Shown: positions 35,417 to 44,948 of the stretch, piece by piece | How the letters are laid out: the number at the start of each line of letters is the position of its first letter | How positions within the stretch are numbered: the first letter of the stretch is position 1 | Assembly: GCF_014251695.1 (NCBI RefSeq) | Contig: NZ_CP059195.1 | Span: forward strand, 186,001-250,000 | Source: Blattabacterium cuenoti | GTDB lineage: Bacteria > Bacteroidota > Bacteroidia > Flavobacteriales > Blattabacteriaceae | Direction of reading: 5' to 3' | Length of the DNA stretch: 64,000 nt | Position numbers and translations under genes: made by a program | Notes under the pieces: generated by a model | What the model saw: the letters and a program-made list of their open reading frames with translations, nothing else | Database searches by the model: none | Told to the model about the DNA's origin: nothing

Positions 35417-36178
35417 ATGAAAATTATAAGCTATAATATAAATGGAATTCGATCTGGAATTAATAAAGGATTATATAATTGGATAAAAACAAATAAGCCA
35501 GATATTTTATGTTTACAGGAAATCAAAGCCTTTCCAGAACAAATAGATACGAATATTTTTAATAATTTAGGTTATTATCATTATTGGGCCTCTTCAAAAA
35601 GAAAAGGATATAGTGGAGTAGCAATTTTATGTAAAAACAAGCCTATTCATGTAGAATACGGAATAGGATTAAATTCTATAGATGAAGAAGGAAGAGTATT
35701 ACGTATAGACTTGAAAAATATATCAATAATTAGTCTTTATATTCCTTCAGGAAGTAATATGATGAAAAGATTGAATTTTAAATTCTTTTTTATGAAAAAT
35801 TTTTTCTTACATATAAAAAGAATAAAAAAGAAATTAAATAATCTCATTATTTGTGGAGATTATAATATTTGTCATAAAAAAATAGATATTTATGACCCTA
35901 TTCGGAATCAAACAATTTCAGGTTTTTTACCGAAAGAAAGAAAGTGGATGACTCATTTTATGAATTTAGGATTTATAGATAGTTTTAGAAATTTTGTTCA
36001 AGAAGCCCATCATTATAGTTGGTGGAATTATCGTTATAACGCTAGAAAAAATAATAAAGGATGGAGGATTGATTATGTTCTAGTTAGTGATGTTTTAAAA
36101 AATGATATAAAGAATGCCTACCACATACCAGAGGTCTGGTATTCCGATCATTGTCCTGTTGTGTTAGAAATTTTTTAA
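35417..36178 (+). CDS. xth: Exodeoxyribonuclease III
   Basis: 253 residues of the AP endonuclease/exonuclease III family. MKIISYNINGIRSGI, ILCLQEIKAFPEQID (catalytic Glu), IICGDYNICHKKIDIYDP, WRIDYVLVS and SDHCPVVLEIF (catalytic Asp-His) cover all motifs. Acts in base excision repair at abasic sites. Single gene, divergent from his; followed by tRNA-Lys on the other strand. Confidence 0.95.
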   Translation: MKIISYNINGIRSGINKGLYNWIKTNKPDILCLQEIKAFPEQIDTNIFNNLGYYHYWASSKRKGYSGVAILCKNKPIHVEYGIGLNSIDEEGRVLRIDLKNISIISLYIPSGSNMMKRLNFKFFFMKNFFLHIKRIKKKLNNLIICGDYNICHKKIDIYDPIRNQTISGFLPKERKWMTHFMNLGFIDSFRNFVQEAHHYSWWNYRYNARKNNKGWRIDYVLVSDVLKNDIKNAYHIPEVWYSDHCPVVLEIF

Positions 36179-36191
36179 TAATCATATAAAA

Positions 36192-36264
36192 TGACCTGAC
36201 TGGGATTCGAACCCAGGACCCTTACATTAAAAGTGTAATGCTCTACCAGCTGAGCTATCAGGTC
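36192..36264 (-). tRNA. tRNA-Lys (anticodon TTT)
   Basis: Complete cloverleaf on the minus strand: acceptor GACCTGA/TCAGGTC, D arm AGCTCAGCTGGTAGAGC, anticodon arm TTACA-CTTTTAA-TGTAA with anticodon TTT, T arm CTGGG-TTCGAAC-CCCAG, discriminator A at 36192. CCA is not encoded. Confidence 0.98.
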
Positions 36265-36316
36265 TTTTATATTTTATTACAAATAATTATTAAATATACT
36301 ATAATTTTATGTTTTT

Positions 36317-36829
36317 ATGAAAATCACTTTAATTGGTTACATGGGAAGTGGAAAAACGACTGTAGGAAAAATTCTATCTAAAAAATTAAATTTAGATTTT
36401 TATGATTTAGATGCAATTCTTATTGATAGTAATAATGATTCTATTTGTAATATTTTTAAGAAAAAGGGAGAACTTTTTTTCAGAAAAAAAGAACATTTTG
36501 TATTAAAAAAAATTTTGATAAAAAAAAATAAATATGTTTTATCGGTTGGAGGAGGAACTCCTTGTTTTTATAACAATATTTGTTTGTTAAACAAATATTC
36601 AAATACATTTTATTTGAAAATGGATAGTTTTGCTTTATTTAAAAGATTATTTTTAGAAAAAAAAACTAGACCTCTAATTTCTCATTTATCTAAAAATGAA
36701 TTGTTTTTATTTATTATAAAACATTTATCTACAAGAGCATATTTTTATGAAAAATCTTTAGAAAAGATAAATGTATGTGGAAAAACAAAAGATGATATAG
36801 TTCAAGAAATTGTTAAATATTTTAGTTAA
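36317..36829 (+). CDS. aroK: Shikimate kinase
   Basis: 170 residues. LIGYMGSGKTTVGKILSKKL is the Walker A loop; YDLDAILID the shikimate-binding Asp, FFRKKEHF the Arg-Glu pair, LSVGGGTPCF the GGG loop and KTRPLIS the lid arginine. Phosphorylates shikimate on the way to chorismate, feeding AroA and the trp operon in this window. Separated by 7 nt from tilS. Confidence 0.96.
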   Translation: MKITLIGYMGSGKTTVGKILSKKLNLDFYDLDAILIDSNNDSICNIFKKKGELFFRKKEHFVLKKILIKKNKYVLSVGGGTPCFYNNICLLNKYSNTFYLKMDSFALFKRLFLEKKTRPLISHLSKNELFLFIIKHLSTRAYFYEKSLEKINVCGKTKDDIVQEIVKYFS

Positions 36830-36836
36830 AATCATC

Positions 36837-38189
36837 ATGAAAAAAATATCATATAATCATTTTTATTTGGATAAAATTAAAAAATGTTTTTCATTTAATC
36901 CGTTACAAAAAAAAAAAATTAAAATATGTGTAGCTGTTAGCGGAGGATTAGACAGTATGGTTCTTCTCAATTTATTACTGGATATTCCAGAAATAGAATC
37001 AGAAGTAGCTCATTGTAATTTTTCTTTAAGAGACAAAGAGTCTAATGAAGATGAAATTTTTATAAATAATTTTTGTGATAAAAAAAATGTAATATGTCAT
37101 ATAAAAAAATTTGATACTTTAGGTTTTTCTAAAAAACATAAATTATCTATACAAATGTCCGCCAGAAAGCTTAGATATGCTTGGTTTACAGAATTATTAA
37201 AAAGGAATTCATATGAATATATGGTATTAGGCCATCATTTTGATGATTCTATAGAGACTTTTTTTATGAACGTTTTTAGGGGGACTGGTATTAAAGGTTT
37301 ATTAGGGATCCCTAAGAAAAATGAAAAATTTATTCGCCCTCTTTCCGATTTCACTAAAAAAGAAATTTTACATTATGCAAAAATAAAAAATATAAAATGG
37401 AGATTGGATCGTAGTAACCAAGAAATTAAATATTTAAGAAATAAAATTCGTTCAGTTTTATCTACATTTTATTCTTTTTCGTTTTCTTTTCACAATGGAT
37501 TAAAAAAAACCATAAATCATCTTTATGATGAAAGTGTTTTAATAGAAAAGAAAATAGAAGAGGTTCGTCAAGAAATAACAATAGAGAAAAAAGATTATCC
37601 ATTTTTTTGGAAAATAGAATGTAAAAAGATAAAAAAATTACAACCTTTATCTTTTTATTTGTTTAAATTATTTTCTCCATATGGATTTAATGACATTAAC
37701 AGTATGAAACATCTTATTGATGCACAATCGGGAAAGCAACTCATATCTAAAATATATCGTATTATTAAAAGTAGAAATGTTTGGATTTTAATTTCTCATC
37801 AACTTTTATCAGAAAATAAAAATAATACTTATATAATCCCGAATCTAAAAATTGTTAAAAAAATGTTTTTACCTGTTAATATAAAATTTTTTCTTAATGC
37901 AGAAAAAGAAAATAAAAAAAATATGTTCCTCATGGATTTTGATAAAATCCAATTTCCATTATTATTAAGAACATGGAGAAGAGGAGATTTTTTTTATCCT
38001 TTTAAAATGAAAGGAAAGAAAAAATTAAGCAAATATTATAAAGAAAAAAAATTTTCTCTTTTAGAAAAAGAACATACATGGTTATTAATTAATAAAAATG
38101 GATATATTGTTTTAATTATAGGAAATCGTTTAGATGATAGATTCAAGGTAACAAAAAATACAAAAAAAATATTAGGTATAAAAATATAA
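36837..38189 (+). CDS. tilS: tRNA(Ile)-lysidine synthase
   Basis: 450 residues from ATG 36837 (MKKISYNHFYLDKI); a frame opening at 36810 would overlap aroK. CVAVSGGLDSMVLLNLL is the PP-loop; VLGHHFDDSIETFFMNVFRGTG and the KRKLRY-like SARKLRYAWF follow. The C-terminal substrate-binding domain (LRTWRRGDFFYPFKMKGKKKLSKYYKEKKF) is kept. Converts C34 of tRNA(Ile)(CAU) to lysidine so that AUA is read as Ile, essential in an AT-rich genome with many ATA codons. Confidence 0.95.
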   Translation: MKKISYNHFYLDKIKKCFSFNPLQKKKIKICVAVSGGLDSMVLLNLLLDIPEIESEVAHCNFSLRDKESNEDEIFINNFCDKKNVICHIKKFDTLGFSKKHKLSIQMSARKLRYAWFTELLKRNSYEYMVLGHHFDDSIETFFMNVFRGTGIKGLLGIPKKNEKFIRPLSDFTKKEILHYAKIKNIKWRLDRSNQEIKYLRNKIRSVLSTFYSFSFSFHNGLKKTINHLYDESVLIEKKIEEVRQEITIEKKDYPFFWKIECKKIKKLQPLSFYLFKLFSPYGFNDINSMKHLIDAQSGKQLISKIYRIIKSRNVWILISHQLLSENKNNTYIIPNLKIVKKMFLPVNIKFFLNAEKENKKNMFLMDFDKIQFPLLLRTWRRGDFFYPFKMKGKKKLSKYYKEKKFSLLEKEHTWLLINKNGYIVLIIGNRLDDRFKVTKNTKKILGIKI

Positions 38190-38208
38190 TTGGATTATTA
38201 TCTGTTTG

Positions 38209-38243
38209 TTTGATAATTTCAATTAGTATTTATTTTAATTTTG
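38209..38243 (+). promoter_or_regulatory. Candidate promoter for serC-yggS
   Basis: TTTG (38209-38212), 23 nt, then TAATTTTG (38236-38243), near the Flavobacterium consensus, 22 nt before the serC ATG. Spacing is at the long end of the accepted range. Confidence 0.4.
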
Positions 38244-38265
38244 AAAAGAATTAGTTGTTCTATTT

Positions 38266-39330
38266 ATGAAAGTACACAATTTCAATGCAGGACCTTCTGT
38301 ACTTCCGAAAGAAGTTATTGAAAAATCAGCTCAATCTGTAATGAATTTTAATGGGACGGGATTATCTTTACTTGAGATTTCTCATAGAAGTATAGATTTT
38401 TTAGAAATTATAGAAAAAGCTACTCTTTTAGTAAAACGTATTATGAATTTAAATAATGATTATGCTATTTTATTTATTCAAGGAGGAGCTACATTACAAT
38501 TTTCAATGGTTCCATACAATTTAATGAATCAAAAAGCAGCTTATTTAGATACAGGATTTTGGGCCTATAACGCTATTAAGGAAGCTAAAAAATTTGGAAA
38601 AGTAAAAGTTTTATTTTCCGGTAAAAATAAAAATTATACATATATATCAAAAAATTATCATATTCCATGCGATATGGATTATTTTCATTGTACATCTAAT
38701 AATACAATAGTTGGAACACAAATGAAAATATTTCCTAAAACATCTATTCCAATAGTCTGTGATATGTCTTCTGATATTTTTAGCAGAGAATTAAATTTTT
38801 GTCAATTTAGTTTAATTTATGCTTCGGCGCAAAAAAATGTAAGTTCTGCAGGAATGACTATAGTGATTGTGAAAAAGGATATTTTAGGAAAATTTAGAAA
38901 AAATATTCCTTCTTATATAGATTATCGAATTCATATACAAAATGATAGCATTTTAAATACTCCAAATGTTTTTTCTATTTACACTTCTATGTTGACTTTG
39001 GAATGGATAAAAAATCAAGGTGGTCTTTCTACTTTAGAAAAAAAAAACCAGTATAAAGCTAAATTATTATATGATGAAATAGATCAAAATAATTTGTTTG
39101 AAAATAAAATACATAAAGAAAATCGTTCTAATATGAATGTTACCTTTTTTTTAAAAAATAAAAATCTAGAAAAAGAATTCAATAAAATGTGGAAAAAAGA
39201 AAATATTGTGGGATTAGATGGTCATAGATATTTAGGTGGATATCGTGCCAGTATATATAATGCACTTCCATTAAAAAGTATTCAATTCCTCATTGAAATC
39301 ATGAAAGAATTCGAAAGAAAATTTTCATAA
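38266..39330 (+). CDS. serC: Phosphoserine aminotransferase
   Basis: 354 residues. NFNAGPSVLPKEVIEK, LFIQGGATLQFSMVPYN and YASAQKNVSSAGMTIVIVKKD (PLP lysine) are conserved, as is GLDGHRYLGGYRASIYNALP at the C-terminus. Makes phosphoserine for serine and glycine (and through gcvH one-carbon units), and may also serve PLP synthesis. The stop TAA overlaps the yggS ATG by one base. Confidence 0.96.
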   Translation: MKVHNFNAGPSVLPKEVIEKSAQSVMNFNGTGLSLLEISHRSIDFLEIIEKATLLVKRIMNLNNDYAILFIQGGATLQFSMVPYNLMNQKAAYLDTGFWAYNAIKEAKKFGKVKVLFSGKNKNYTYISKNYHIPCDMDYFHCTSNNTIVGTQMKIFPKTSIPIVCDMSSDIFSRELNFCQFSLIYASAQKNVSSAGMTIVIVKKDILGKFRKNIPSYIDYRIHIQNDSILNTPNVFSIYTSMLTLEWIKNQGGLSTLEKKNQYKAKLLYDEIDQNNLFENKIHKENRSNMNVTFFLKNKNLEKEFNKMWKKENIVGLDGHRYLGGYRASIYNALPLKSIQFLIEIMKEFERKFS

Positions 39331-39992
39331 TGAAATACGTAATAGAAAATCGATTTTTGAGAATAAAAAAACTGATTCCAAAAAATGTAAAAATTTTAGC
39401 AGTTTCTAAAAATCAAGATTTGTCTTCTATAGAAAAATTATACCGAGTAGGACATAGAGATTTTGGGGAAAATTATATTAAAGAAATGGTGGAAAAATAT
39501 AAAAAATTACCTAAAGACATTCGATGGCATATGATTGGGAGAATTCAAAGTAATAAATTAAAATATATAATACCTTTTATTCATTTAATTCATAGCGTTC
39601 AAAGTACAAAACAAATAAATATAATAAATAGAATAGCATTTAAATATAATAAAATTATAAACTGTCTTTTACAAATAAAAATTTGTAATGAGAAAAATAA
39701 ATCAGGAATAACTTTTCAAGAAGCTTCCAAAATATTGGAAAATAAAACTTCAAAACATATGAAAAATGTTAAAATAATAGGGATTATGGGGATCGCTTCT
39801 TTTCAAGAATTAACAAAAGTAGATGATGAATTTTTATATTTACATAAATTGTATAATGAATATAAAAATAAATACGGACATTACATCCTTTCTATGGGAA
39901 TGAGTAGAGATTATGATTTAGCTATAAAATATGGAACTACAATTGTTAGATTAGGTACTTTAATTTTTGGAGATAGAACAAAAACTATCTGA
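39330..39992 (+). CDS. YggS-family PLP-binding protein
   Basis: 220 residues, single-domain fold type III PLP protein (YggS/PROSC/PLPBP). ILAVSKNQDLSSIEKLY contains the PLP lysine; DFGENYIKEMVEKYKK, WHMIGRIQSNKLKYI and LSMGMSRDYDLAIKYGTTIVRLGTLIFG are characteristic. Members balance free PLP and have no known enzyme activity. Cotranscribed with serC, a PLP enzyme gene. Its last 8 nt overlap the convergent trpA. Confidence 0.93.
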   Translation: MKYVIENRFLRIKKLIPKNVKILAVSKNQDLSSIEKLYRVGHRDFGENYIKEMVEKYKKLPKDIRWHMIGRIQSNKLKYIIPFIHLIHSVQSTKQINIINRIAFKYNKIINCLLQIKICNEKNKSGITFQEASKILENKTSKHMKNVKIIGIMGIASFQELTKVDDEFLYLHKLYNEYKNKYGHYILSMGMSRDYDLAIKYGTTIVRLGTLIFGDRTKTI

Positions 39993-40752
39993 TAGATTTT
40001 ATATATTTTTTTATACTTTCTTCCAGTTTATCATTATCTAATGATTGTATAAAAGAACTTCCAATAATCCCTCCATTAGCATATTGACATGATAAATCAA
40101 AAGTTTTTTTATCGTTGATCCCAAACCCAATCAATTTTGGAATATTGATTGACAATTTTTTTATACGTTCAAAAAAAGATATTTGTTGTTTTCCAAAAAT
40201 AGTATGACTACCTGTAGTAGAATTAGAAGAAACTATATATAAAAATCCATCACTTATTTTACTTAACATAGATATTCTGGATGAATTAGTTTTTGGAGTA
40301 ATTAAAAATATCATAGATAATAAATATTTTTTAAAAATATTTTGATATTTATGCAAAAAAATATCAACCGGGAGATCCGGTAAAATTAATCCAGAAACAC
40401 CTGATTTTTTGCAGTTTTTTAAAAATTTAATTTTTCCAAATTTATAAAATTGATTGTAATATCCCATAAGAACAATGGGAGTTTTTATTTCTCCTTTTAA
40501 TTTCTCTATTTGATCAAATAATAAAGAGATGTTCATTCCATTGTTTAACGAAATTTGATTACTTTTTTGTATAATCATTCCATCTGCTAAAGGATCAGAA
40601 TAAGGGATCCCTATTTCAATTAAATCTACAGAAAGATTTTGCAAAATTTTTATTATTTTTCCTGTACTATTTAAATAAGGAAATCCTGCTGTAAAATAAA
40701 TGCATAATATGTTTTTATTTTTATTTATAAATAAATTATGAATTTTATTCAT
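39985..40752 (-). CDS. trpA: Tryptophan synthase alpha chain
   Basis: 255 residues from ATG 40752 (MNKIHNLFINKNKN), which overlaps the trpB stop by 8 nt in the usual coupled manner. LIEIGIPYSDPLADGMIIQKSN carries catalytic Glu and Asp; the loop region GFLYIVSSNSTTGS and GIIGSSFIQSL phosphate site are present. Cleaves indole-3-glycerol phosphate and passes indole to TrpB. Last gene of the trp operon. Confidence 0.96.
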   Translation of the reverse strand: MNKIHNLFINKNKNILCIYFTAGFPYLNSTGKIIKILQNLSVDLIEIGIPYSDPLADGMIIQKSNQISLNNGMNISLLFDQIEKLKGEIKTPIVLMGYYNQFYKFGKIKFLKNCKKSGVSGLILPDLPVDIFLHKYQNIFKKYLLSMIFLITPKTNSSRISMLSKISDGFLYIVSSNSTTGSHTIFGKQQISFFERIKKLSINIPKLIGFGINDKKTFDLSCQYANGGIIGSSFIQSLDNDKLEESIKKYIKSIR

Positions 40753-41938
40753 TATTTGATAATTTAACAAAAAATTTGTCATAAATATTAATATCTTTAT
40801 CTCCTCTTCCAGACAAAGTAACGATTACTATATCCTCCTGTTGTAGAGGTATTTTTTTTAATGCAGCTAATGCATGTGCACTTTCTAAAGCAGGAATAAT
40901 TCCTTCTAATCTGGTTAATTCATATCCAGCTTGTATAGCTTCTTTATCTGTAGAATGTAAAAAATTTACACGTTTTTGAACAAAAAGATTAGCAAACATA
41001 GGTCCAATTCCTGGATAGTCTAATCCAGGAGAAACAGAATAAGCGGGAATAATTTGACCGTCTTCGTTCTGTAAAATAAATGTCATGCTTCCATGTAATA
41101 TCCCTTTAGATCCGCAGTGAATAGCCGCAGCTGTTTTTTTAGTTTTAATACCTAAACCAGAAGCTTCTACGGCTATAAGATGAACAGAATCATTCTCTAA
41201 GAAATGATAAAAAGATCCCGCTGCATTACTACCTCCTCCTATACAAGCCACTACATAATTAGGGAATGAACATCCTTCTACTTCTTTTAATTGTACTTTA
41301 ATTTCTTCACTTATAATAGACTGAATATCTGCTACCATTTGAGGATAAGGATGAGGCCCTACTGTGGACCCTATTAAATAATAACTATGAGGATGATTAA
41401 TCCAATAACGAATAGCTGCATTTACTGCATCTTTTAGCGTTTTATTTCCGCTAAAAACTGGAATCACTTCAGCACCGAGAGATTTCATTCTTATTACATT
41501 ACTATACTGACGTTTTATATCTATTTCTCCCATAAAAATTATGCATTCTAAATGCATTAATGCACAAATAGTAGCTGTTGCAACCCCATGTTGTCCAGCT
41601 CCTGTTTCTGCAACAATTTTTTTTTTCCCTAATTTTTTTGCTAATAAAGCTTGACCTATAGCGTTATTGATTTTATGCGATCCTGTATAATTTAGATCTT
41701 CTCTTTTAAGATAAATTTTAGCATTATATTGATTGGAATATTTTTGGCAAAAAAATAAAGGGGTAGGTCTACCTACATAATTTTTTAGCAATTTTTTATA
41801 TAGTTTTTGATATTCACTACTTGTAATAAATTTTTTATATTTGTATTGTAATTCTATTATATTAGAATGTAACATTTCAGGAATAAAAGCGCCTCCAAAT
41901 TCCCCATAAAATCCGTTTTTATCAACAAAATAATTCAT
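40745..41938 (-). CDS. trpB: Tryptophan synthase beta chain
   Basis: 397 residues. LKREDLNYTGSHKINNAIGQ holds the PLP lysine, AETGAGQHGVATATICAL the catalytic region, and CIGGGSNAAGSFYHF the phosphate-binding GGGSN. Condenses indole with serine to tryptophan. Complete; overlaps trpF by 4 nt. Confidence 0.97.
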   Translation of the reverse strand: MNYFVDKNGFYGEFGGAFIPEMLHSNIIELQYKYKKFITSSEYQKLYKKLLKNYVGRPTPLFFCQKYSNQYNAKIYLKREDLNYTGSHKINNAIGQALLAKKLGKKKIVAETGAGQHGVATATICALMHLECIIFMGEIDIKRQYSNVIRMKSLGAEVIPVFSGNKTLKDAVNAAIRYWINHPHSYYLIGSTVGPHPYPQMVADIQSIISEEIKVQLKEVEGCSFPNYVVACIGGGSNAAGSFYHFLENDSVHLIAVEASGLGIKTKKTAAAIHCGSKGILHGSMTFILQNEDGQIIPAYSVSPGLDYPGIGPMFANLFVQKRVNFLHSTDKEAIQAGYELTRLEGIIPALESAHALAALKKIPLQQEDIVIVTLSGRGDKDINIYDKFFVKLSNNE

Positions 41939-42561
41939 AATTCTCTTATTTTTTTTATAAAGGCATTTAATTTTAAATAATCTTTTTTTCCTGGAAAAAT
42001 TTCAAATTTGCTATTAATATCGATTCCAAACATTTTTGAATGCGAAAAATTTTTTATTTTATCCAAATCTTGTATTCCAATTCCTCCACTTAAGAAAAAT
42101 GGGACTTTAAAAGTGTATTCATGAAGTTTTTCCCAACAAAATTTTTTACCACTCCCTCCATAATAAATAGTATTACTATCAAATAAAAAATAAGTACAAA
42201 AAGGAATGTAATTTTTAATTTTATTTAAATGAAAAAAATTATCTATTCTAAAACCTTTAATTAATTTTAATCCTTTTTTGAATAATTTTTCACAATAAAA
42301 AGGACTCTCTGTTCCATGTAATTGAATAAAATCTAGTTTATTTTTTTGTTTAATTTTCAATACATTTTCTTCTGATTCATTAACAAAAACTCCTGTTTTT
42401 GATATTTTTTTTTTAAGTTGGGGAATAATAAAATCAAAGCCTACAAATCTAGGCGAATTAGGATAAAATATAAAACCAATAAAATCAGGAAATAAATCAG
42501 AAATTTCTTGTATATTAAATTTTATTCCGCATATTTTAACTTTCAATAACGGGGATTTCAT
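41935..42561 (-). CDS. trpF: Phosphoribosylanthranilate isomerase
   Basis: 208 residues, TIM barrel. LKVKICGIKFNIQEI (catalytic Cys), FIFYPNSPRFVG, DFIQLHGTES and FLFDSNTIYYGGSGKKFCWE (catalytic Asp, GGSG phosphate site) are preserved. A separate gene rather than a TrpC fusion, as in other Bacteroidota. 1 nt after trpC. Confidence 0.94.
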   Translation of the reverse strand: MKSPLLKVKICGIKFNIQEISDLFPDFIGFIFYPNSPRFVGFDFIIPQLKKKISKTGVFVNESEENVLKIKQKNKLDFIQLHGTESPFYCEKLFKKGLKLIKGFRIDNFFHLNKIKNYIPFCTYFLFDSNTIYYGGSGKKFCWEKLHEYTFKVPFFLSGGIGIQDLDKIKNFSHSKMFGIDINSKFEIFPGKKDYLKLNAFIKKIREL

Positions 42562-42562
42562 A

Positions 42563-43366
42563 TCATCTATTCATTAGTATTTTTTTTGATAAAGACTCAA
42601 GAAAAAATTGACAAATTTTTCCAGGATCTTTTTCTTTCATAAAATATTCTCCAATTAAAAAACCTTTAAATCCTTGTTTTCTTAATTTTAATATGTGATT
42701 AACATCATCAATGCCACTTTCTGCAATTTTTATATAATTATTAGGAATTTTTGAAGACAATCTAAAACAATTATCATAATCTACAGTAAAAGTTTGTAAA
42801 CTTCGATTATTAATTCCTACAATATCCAAATTATCTGTAATCTTATCTACTTCAAATTCATTATGAATTTCAATAATTACTTCTAAATCCAAAGTTTTTG
42901 CAAGTTTAGAAAAACTATTTATCTGATTTTTAGAAAGAATTCCGGCAATTAATAAAATTACATCAGCTCCTATAGATTTAGACTCTATAATTTGATATTC
43001 ATCAATAATAAAATCTTTTCTTAATATAGGAATAGAAACTATAGAACGTGATTTTTTTAAATTTTCATTTTCACCAGAAAAAAAATGTTGGTCTGTAAGA
43101 ATAGATATACCACTAACTCCTGCCGATTCATAATCGTGAACTATTTTTTCTACTGATGTCGTATTATTATTAATAATTCCTTTAGATGGAGACTTACACT
43201 TAAATTCTGCAATAATACCAGTATGGCTTATTCTTATATTTTTTACGAGAGATAAAGTTTTTCTTTCAAAGAAAGAACTATTTTCCAATTTTTTTATAGG
43301 ATGTAGAATTTTGTTTTTGGATACCTCTTTTTGTTTGATAAAAATAATTTTTTCAAGAATATTCAT
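42563..43366 (-). CDS. trpC: Indole-3-glycerol phosphate synthase
   Basis: 267 residues, TIM barrel. GIIAEFKCKSPSKGIIN (catalytic Lys), VPILRKDFIIDEYQI, DIVGINNRSLQTF and IKIAESGIDDVNHI cover the strands of the active site. Overlaps trpD by 4 nt. Confidence 0.96.
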   Translation of the reverse strand: MNILEKIIFIKQKEVSKNKILHPIKKLENSSFFERKTLSLVKNIRISHTGIIAEFKCKSPSKGIINNNTTSVEKIVHDYESAGVSGISILTDQHFFSGENENLKKSRSIVSIPILRKDFIIDEYQIIESKSIGADVILLIAGILSKNQINSFSKLAKTLDLEVIIEIHNEFEVDKITDNLDIVGINNRSLQTFTVDYDNCFRLSSKIPNNYIKIAESGIDDVNHILKLRKQGFKGFLIGEYFMKEKDPGKICQFFLESLSKKILMNR

Positions 43367-44361
43367 AAACTTAATAATTTTTTTAGAATATTCTTTGCTT
43401 TTCCACTTTTTAATGAACGGTTTGCTTTATCATAATTATTTTCAAGACTATCTTTATTTAATAAACTTAATGCAAATGTGGCATTTGTTAAAACTACTTT
43501 ATTTTGAGCTAAAGTTCCTTCTCCAGATAAAACACTAGTAAATATACGTATATTTTCTTCTGTATTTTTTCCTCCTATCAATTCATGAGGATTTATTTTC
43601 ATCTTTTTATTTCCTATTTCTAATTCTTCTATAGAATAAAATCGTTCTCCTTTCGGACTATAACATTTGACATCACTGGTAAGTGTTATTTCATCATACC
43701 CATCTAAACTATGAATGATTGCGTAATTATTTCTCGTGTTTTGATACATATAATAATATATTCTTGCTAATTCTAAATTATTGACTCCTAACAATTGATT
43801 TTTTGGGTTTCCTGGATTTAATAATGGACCAAGTGTATTAAAAATAGTTTTCATTCCTAGTTCTTTTCTAATTTCAGATACAGTGCTCAATACAGGATGA
43901 AATATAGGTGCATGTAAATAACAAAAACCTATTTTATCCAATTGATTTTTCAAATTCTCTTCTTTATTAGTAAAATGATATCCTAATCCTTTTAATATAT
44001 TTGAAGATCCAGTGATAGAGGAAGAATTAAAACTTCCATGTTTTATAACTTTTTCTCCTGTCCCTGCTACTATAAAACACGCTAAAGTAGAAATATTAAA
44101 AGTATTTTTTCCATCTCCACCTGTTCCTACAATATCTAGTGCATTAAATTCTTCAAGATTAATTCTTATAGAGACTTCCATTATAGCTTGTCTAAACCCT
44201 ACTATTTCTTCTAAAGTTGGGTTTCTCATATTATATATAGTAGTTATAGCTACGATTTGTGTTTTATTAATTTTTCCTTTTGATAATTCTATAAAAAGAT
44301 TTTTAGCTTCCTGTTTTGTCAATGTTTTTTCTAAAAAAAGATTTTCTAATATTTTATTCAT
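43363..44361 (-). CDS. trpD: Anthranilate phosphoribosyltransferase
   Basis: 332 residues from ATG 44361 (MNKILENLFLEKTL), 2 nt after the trpG stop; an ATG at 44382 would overlap trpG. DIVGTGGDGKNTFNISTLA is the PRPP/metal signature, followed by KHGSFNSSSITGSSNILKGLG and NTLGPLLNPGNP. Unfused to the TrpG domain. Confidence 0.96.
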   Translation of the reverse strand: MNKILENLFLEKTLTKQEAKNLFIELSKGKINKTQIVAITTIYNMRNPTLEEIVGFRQAIMEVSIRINLEEFNALDIVGTGGDGKNTFNISTLACFIVAGTGEKVIKHGSFNSSSITGSSNILKGLGYHFTNKEENLKNQLDKIGFCYLHAPIFHPVLSTVSEIRKELGMKTIFNTLGPLLNPGNPKNQLLGVNNLELARIYYYMYQNTRNNYAIIHSLDGYDEITLTSDVKCYSPKGERFYSIEELEIGNKKMKINPHELIGGKNTEENIRIFTSVLSGEGTLAQNKVVLTNATFALSLLNKDSLENNYDKANRSLKSGKAKNILKKLLSL

Positions 44362-44363
44362 AA

Positions 44364-44942
44364 TTAATTTAAATTCAACCAATTACCTATTATTTTTTCT
44401 CCATATGGAGTTAAAATAGATTCTGGATGAAATTGGACTCCACGTACATCATAAAATTTATGACGTAAAGCCATAATTTCTCCTTTCTTTCCAATAGCTG
44501 TAATCTGAAGATCTTCAGGAAAATTATGTGGAGAAATAATCCAAGAGTGATAACGTCCAACTGTAATTTCTATAGGTAATTTTTTAAATAAAATTTCTTG
44601 TGAATCTACAATTTTGATTAAACTAGATATTCCGTGATATACCTCTTTGGTGTTTAGAAGAGTTGCTCCAAATACTTCTCCTATTGCTTGTAAACCTAAA
44701 CAAACTCCCAAAATACTTTTAGTAGAAGCAAAAGTTTTCACTAAAGGTTTTAAAATATGCGCTTCATCAGGTATTCCAGGTCCTGGAGAAAGAATAATTT
44801 TATTATATTTTTTTACATCCGTAAGTTTAATTTCGTTATTTCTAGAGACTTGTATAGGATTTTTGGTTAATTTTTTTACAGCATGTACGAGATTATAAGT
44901 AAAAGAGTCATAATTATCCAAAATTAGTATTTTATTCATCAT
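44364..44942 (-). CDS. trpG: Anthranilate synthase component II (glutaminase)
   Basis: 192 residues. ILDNYDSFTYNLVHAV, ILSPGPGIPDEAHI, ILGVCLGLQAIGEVFGA (nucleophile Cys) and GVQFHPESILTPYG (His-Glu) are intact. Supplies ammonia to TrpE. It could also serve as PabA in folate synthesis if a PabB partner exists elsewhere. 6 nt after trpE. Confidence 0.95.
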   Translation of the reverse strand: MMNKILILDNYDSFTYNLVHAVKKLTKNPIQVSRNNEIKLTDVKKYNKIILSPGPGIPDEAHILKPLVKTFASTKSILGVCLGLQAIGEVFGATLLNTKEVYHGISSLIKIVDSQEILFKKLPIEITVGRYHSWIISPHNFPEDLQITAIGKKGEIMALRHKFYDVRGVQFHPESILTPYGEKIIGNWLNLN

Positions 44943-44948
44943 AATACT

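Noticed and set aside
38186-38254. Hydrophobic frame after tilS (reads GLLSVCLIISISIYF) that might be a small membrane peptide
   Set aside because: It has no ATG or GTG start, begins inside tilS in another frame, and overlaps the likely serC promoter; AT-rich sequence gives such hydrophobic runs by chance.
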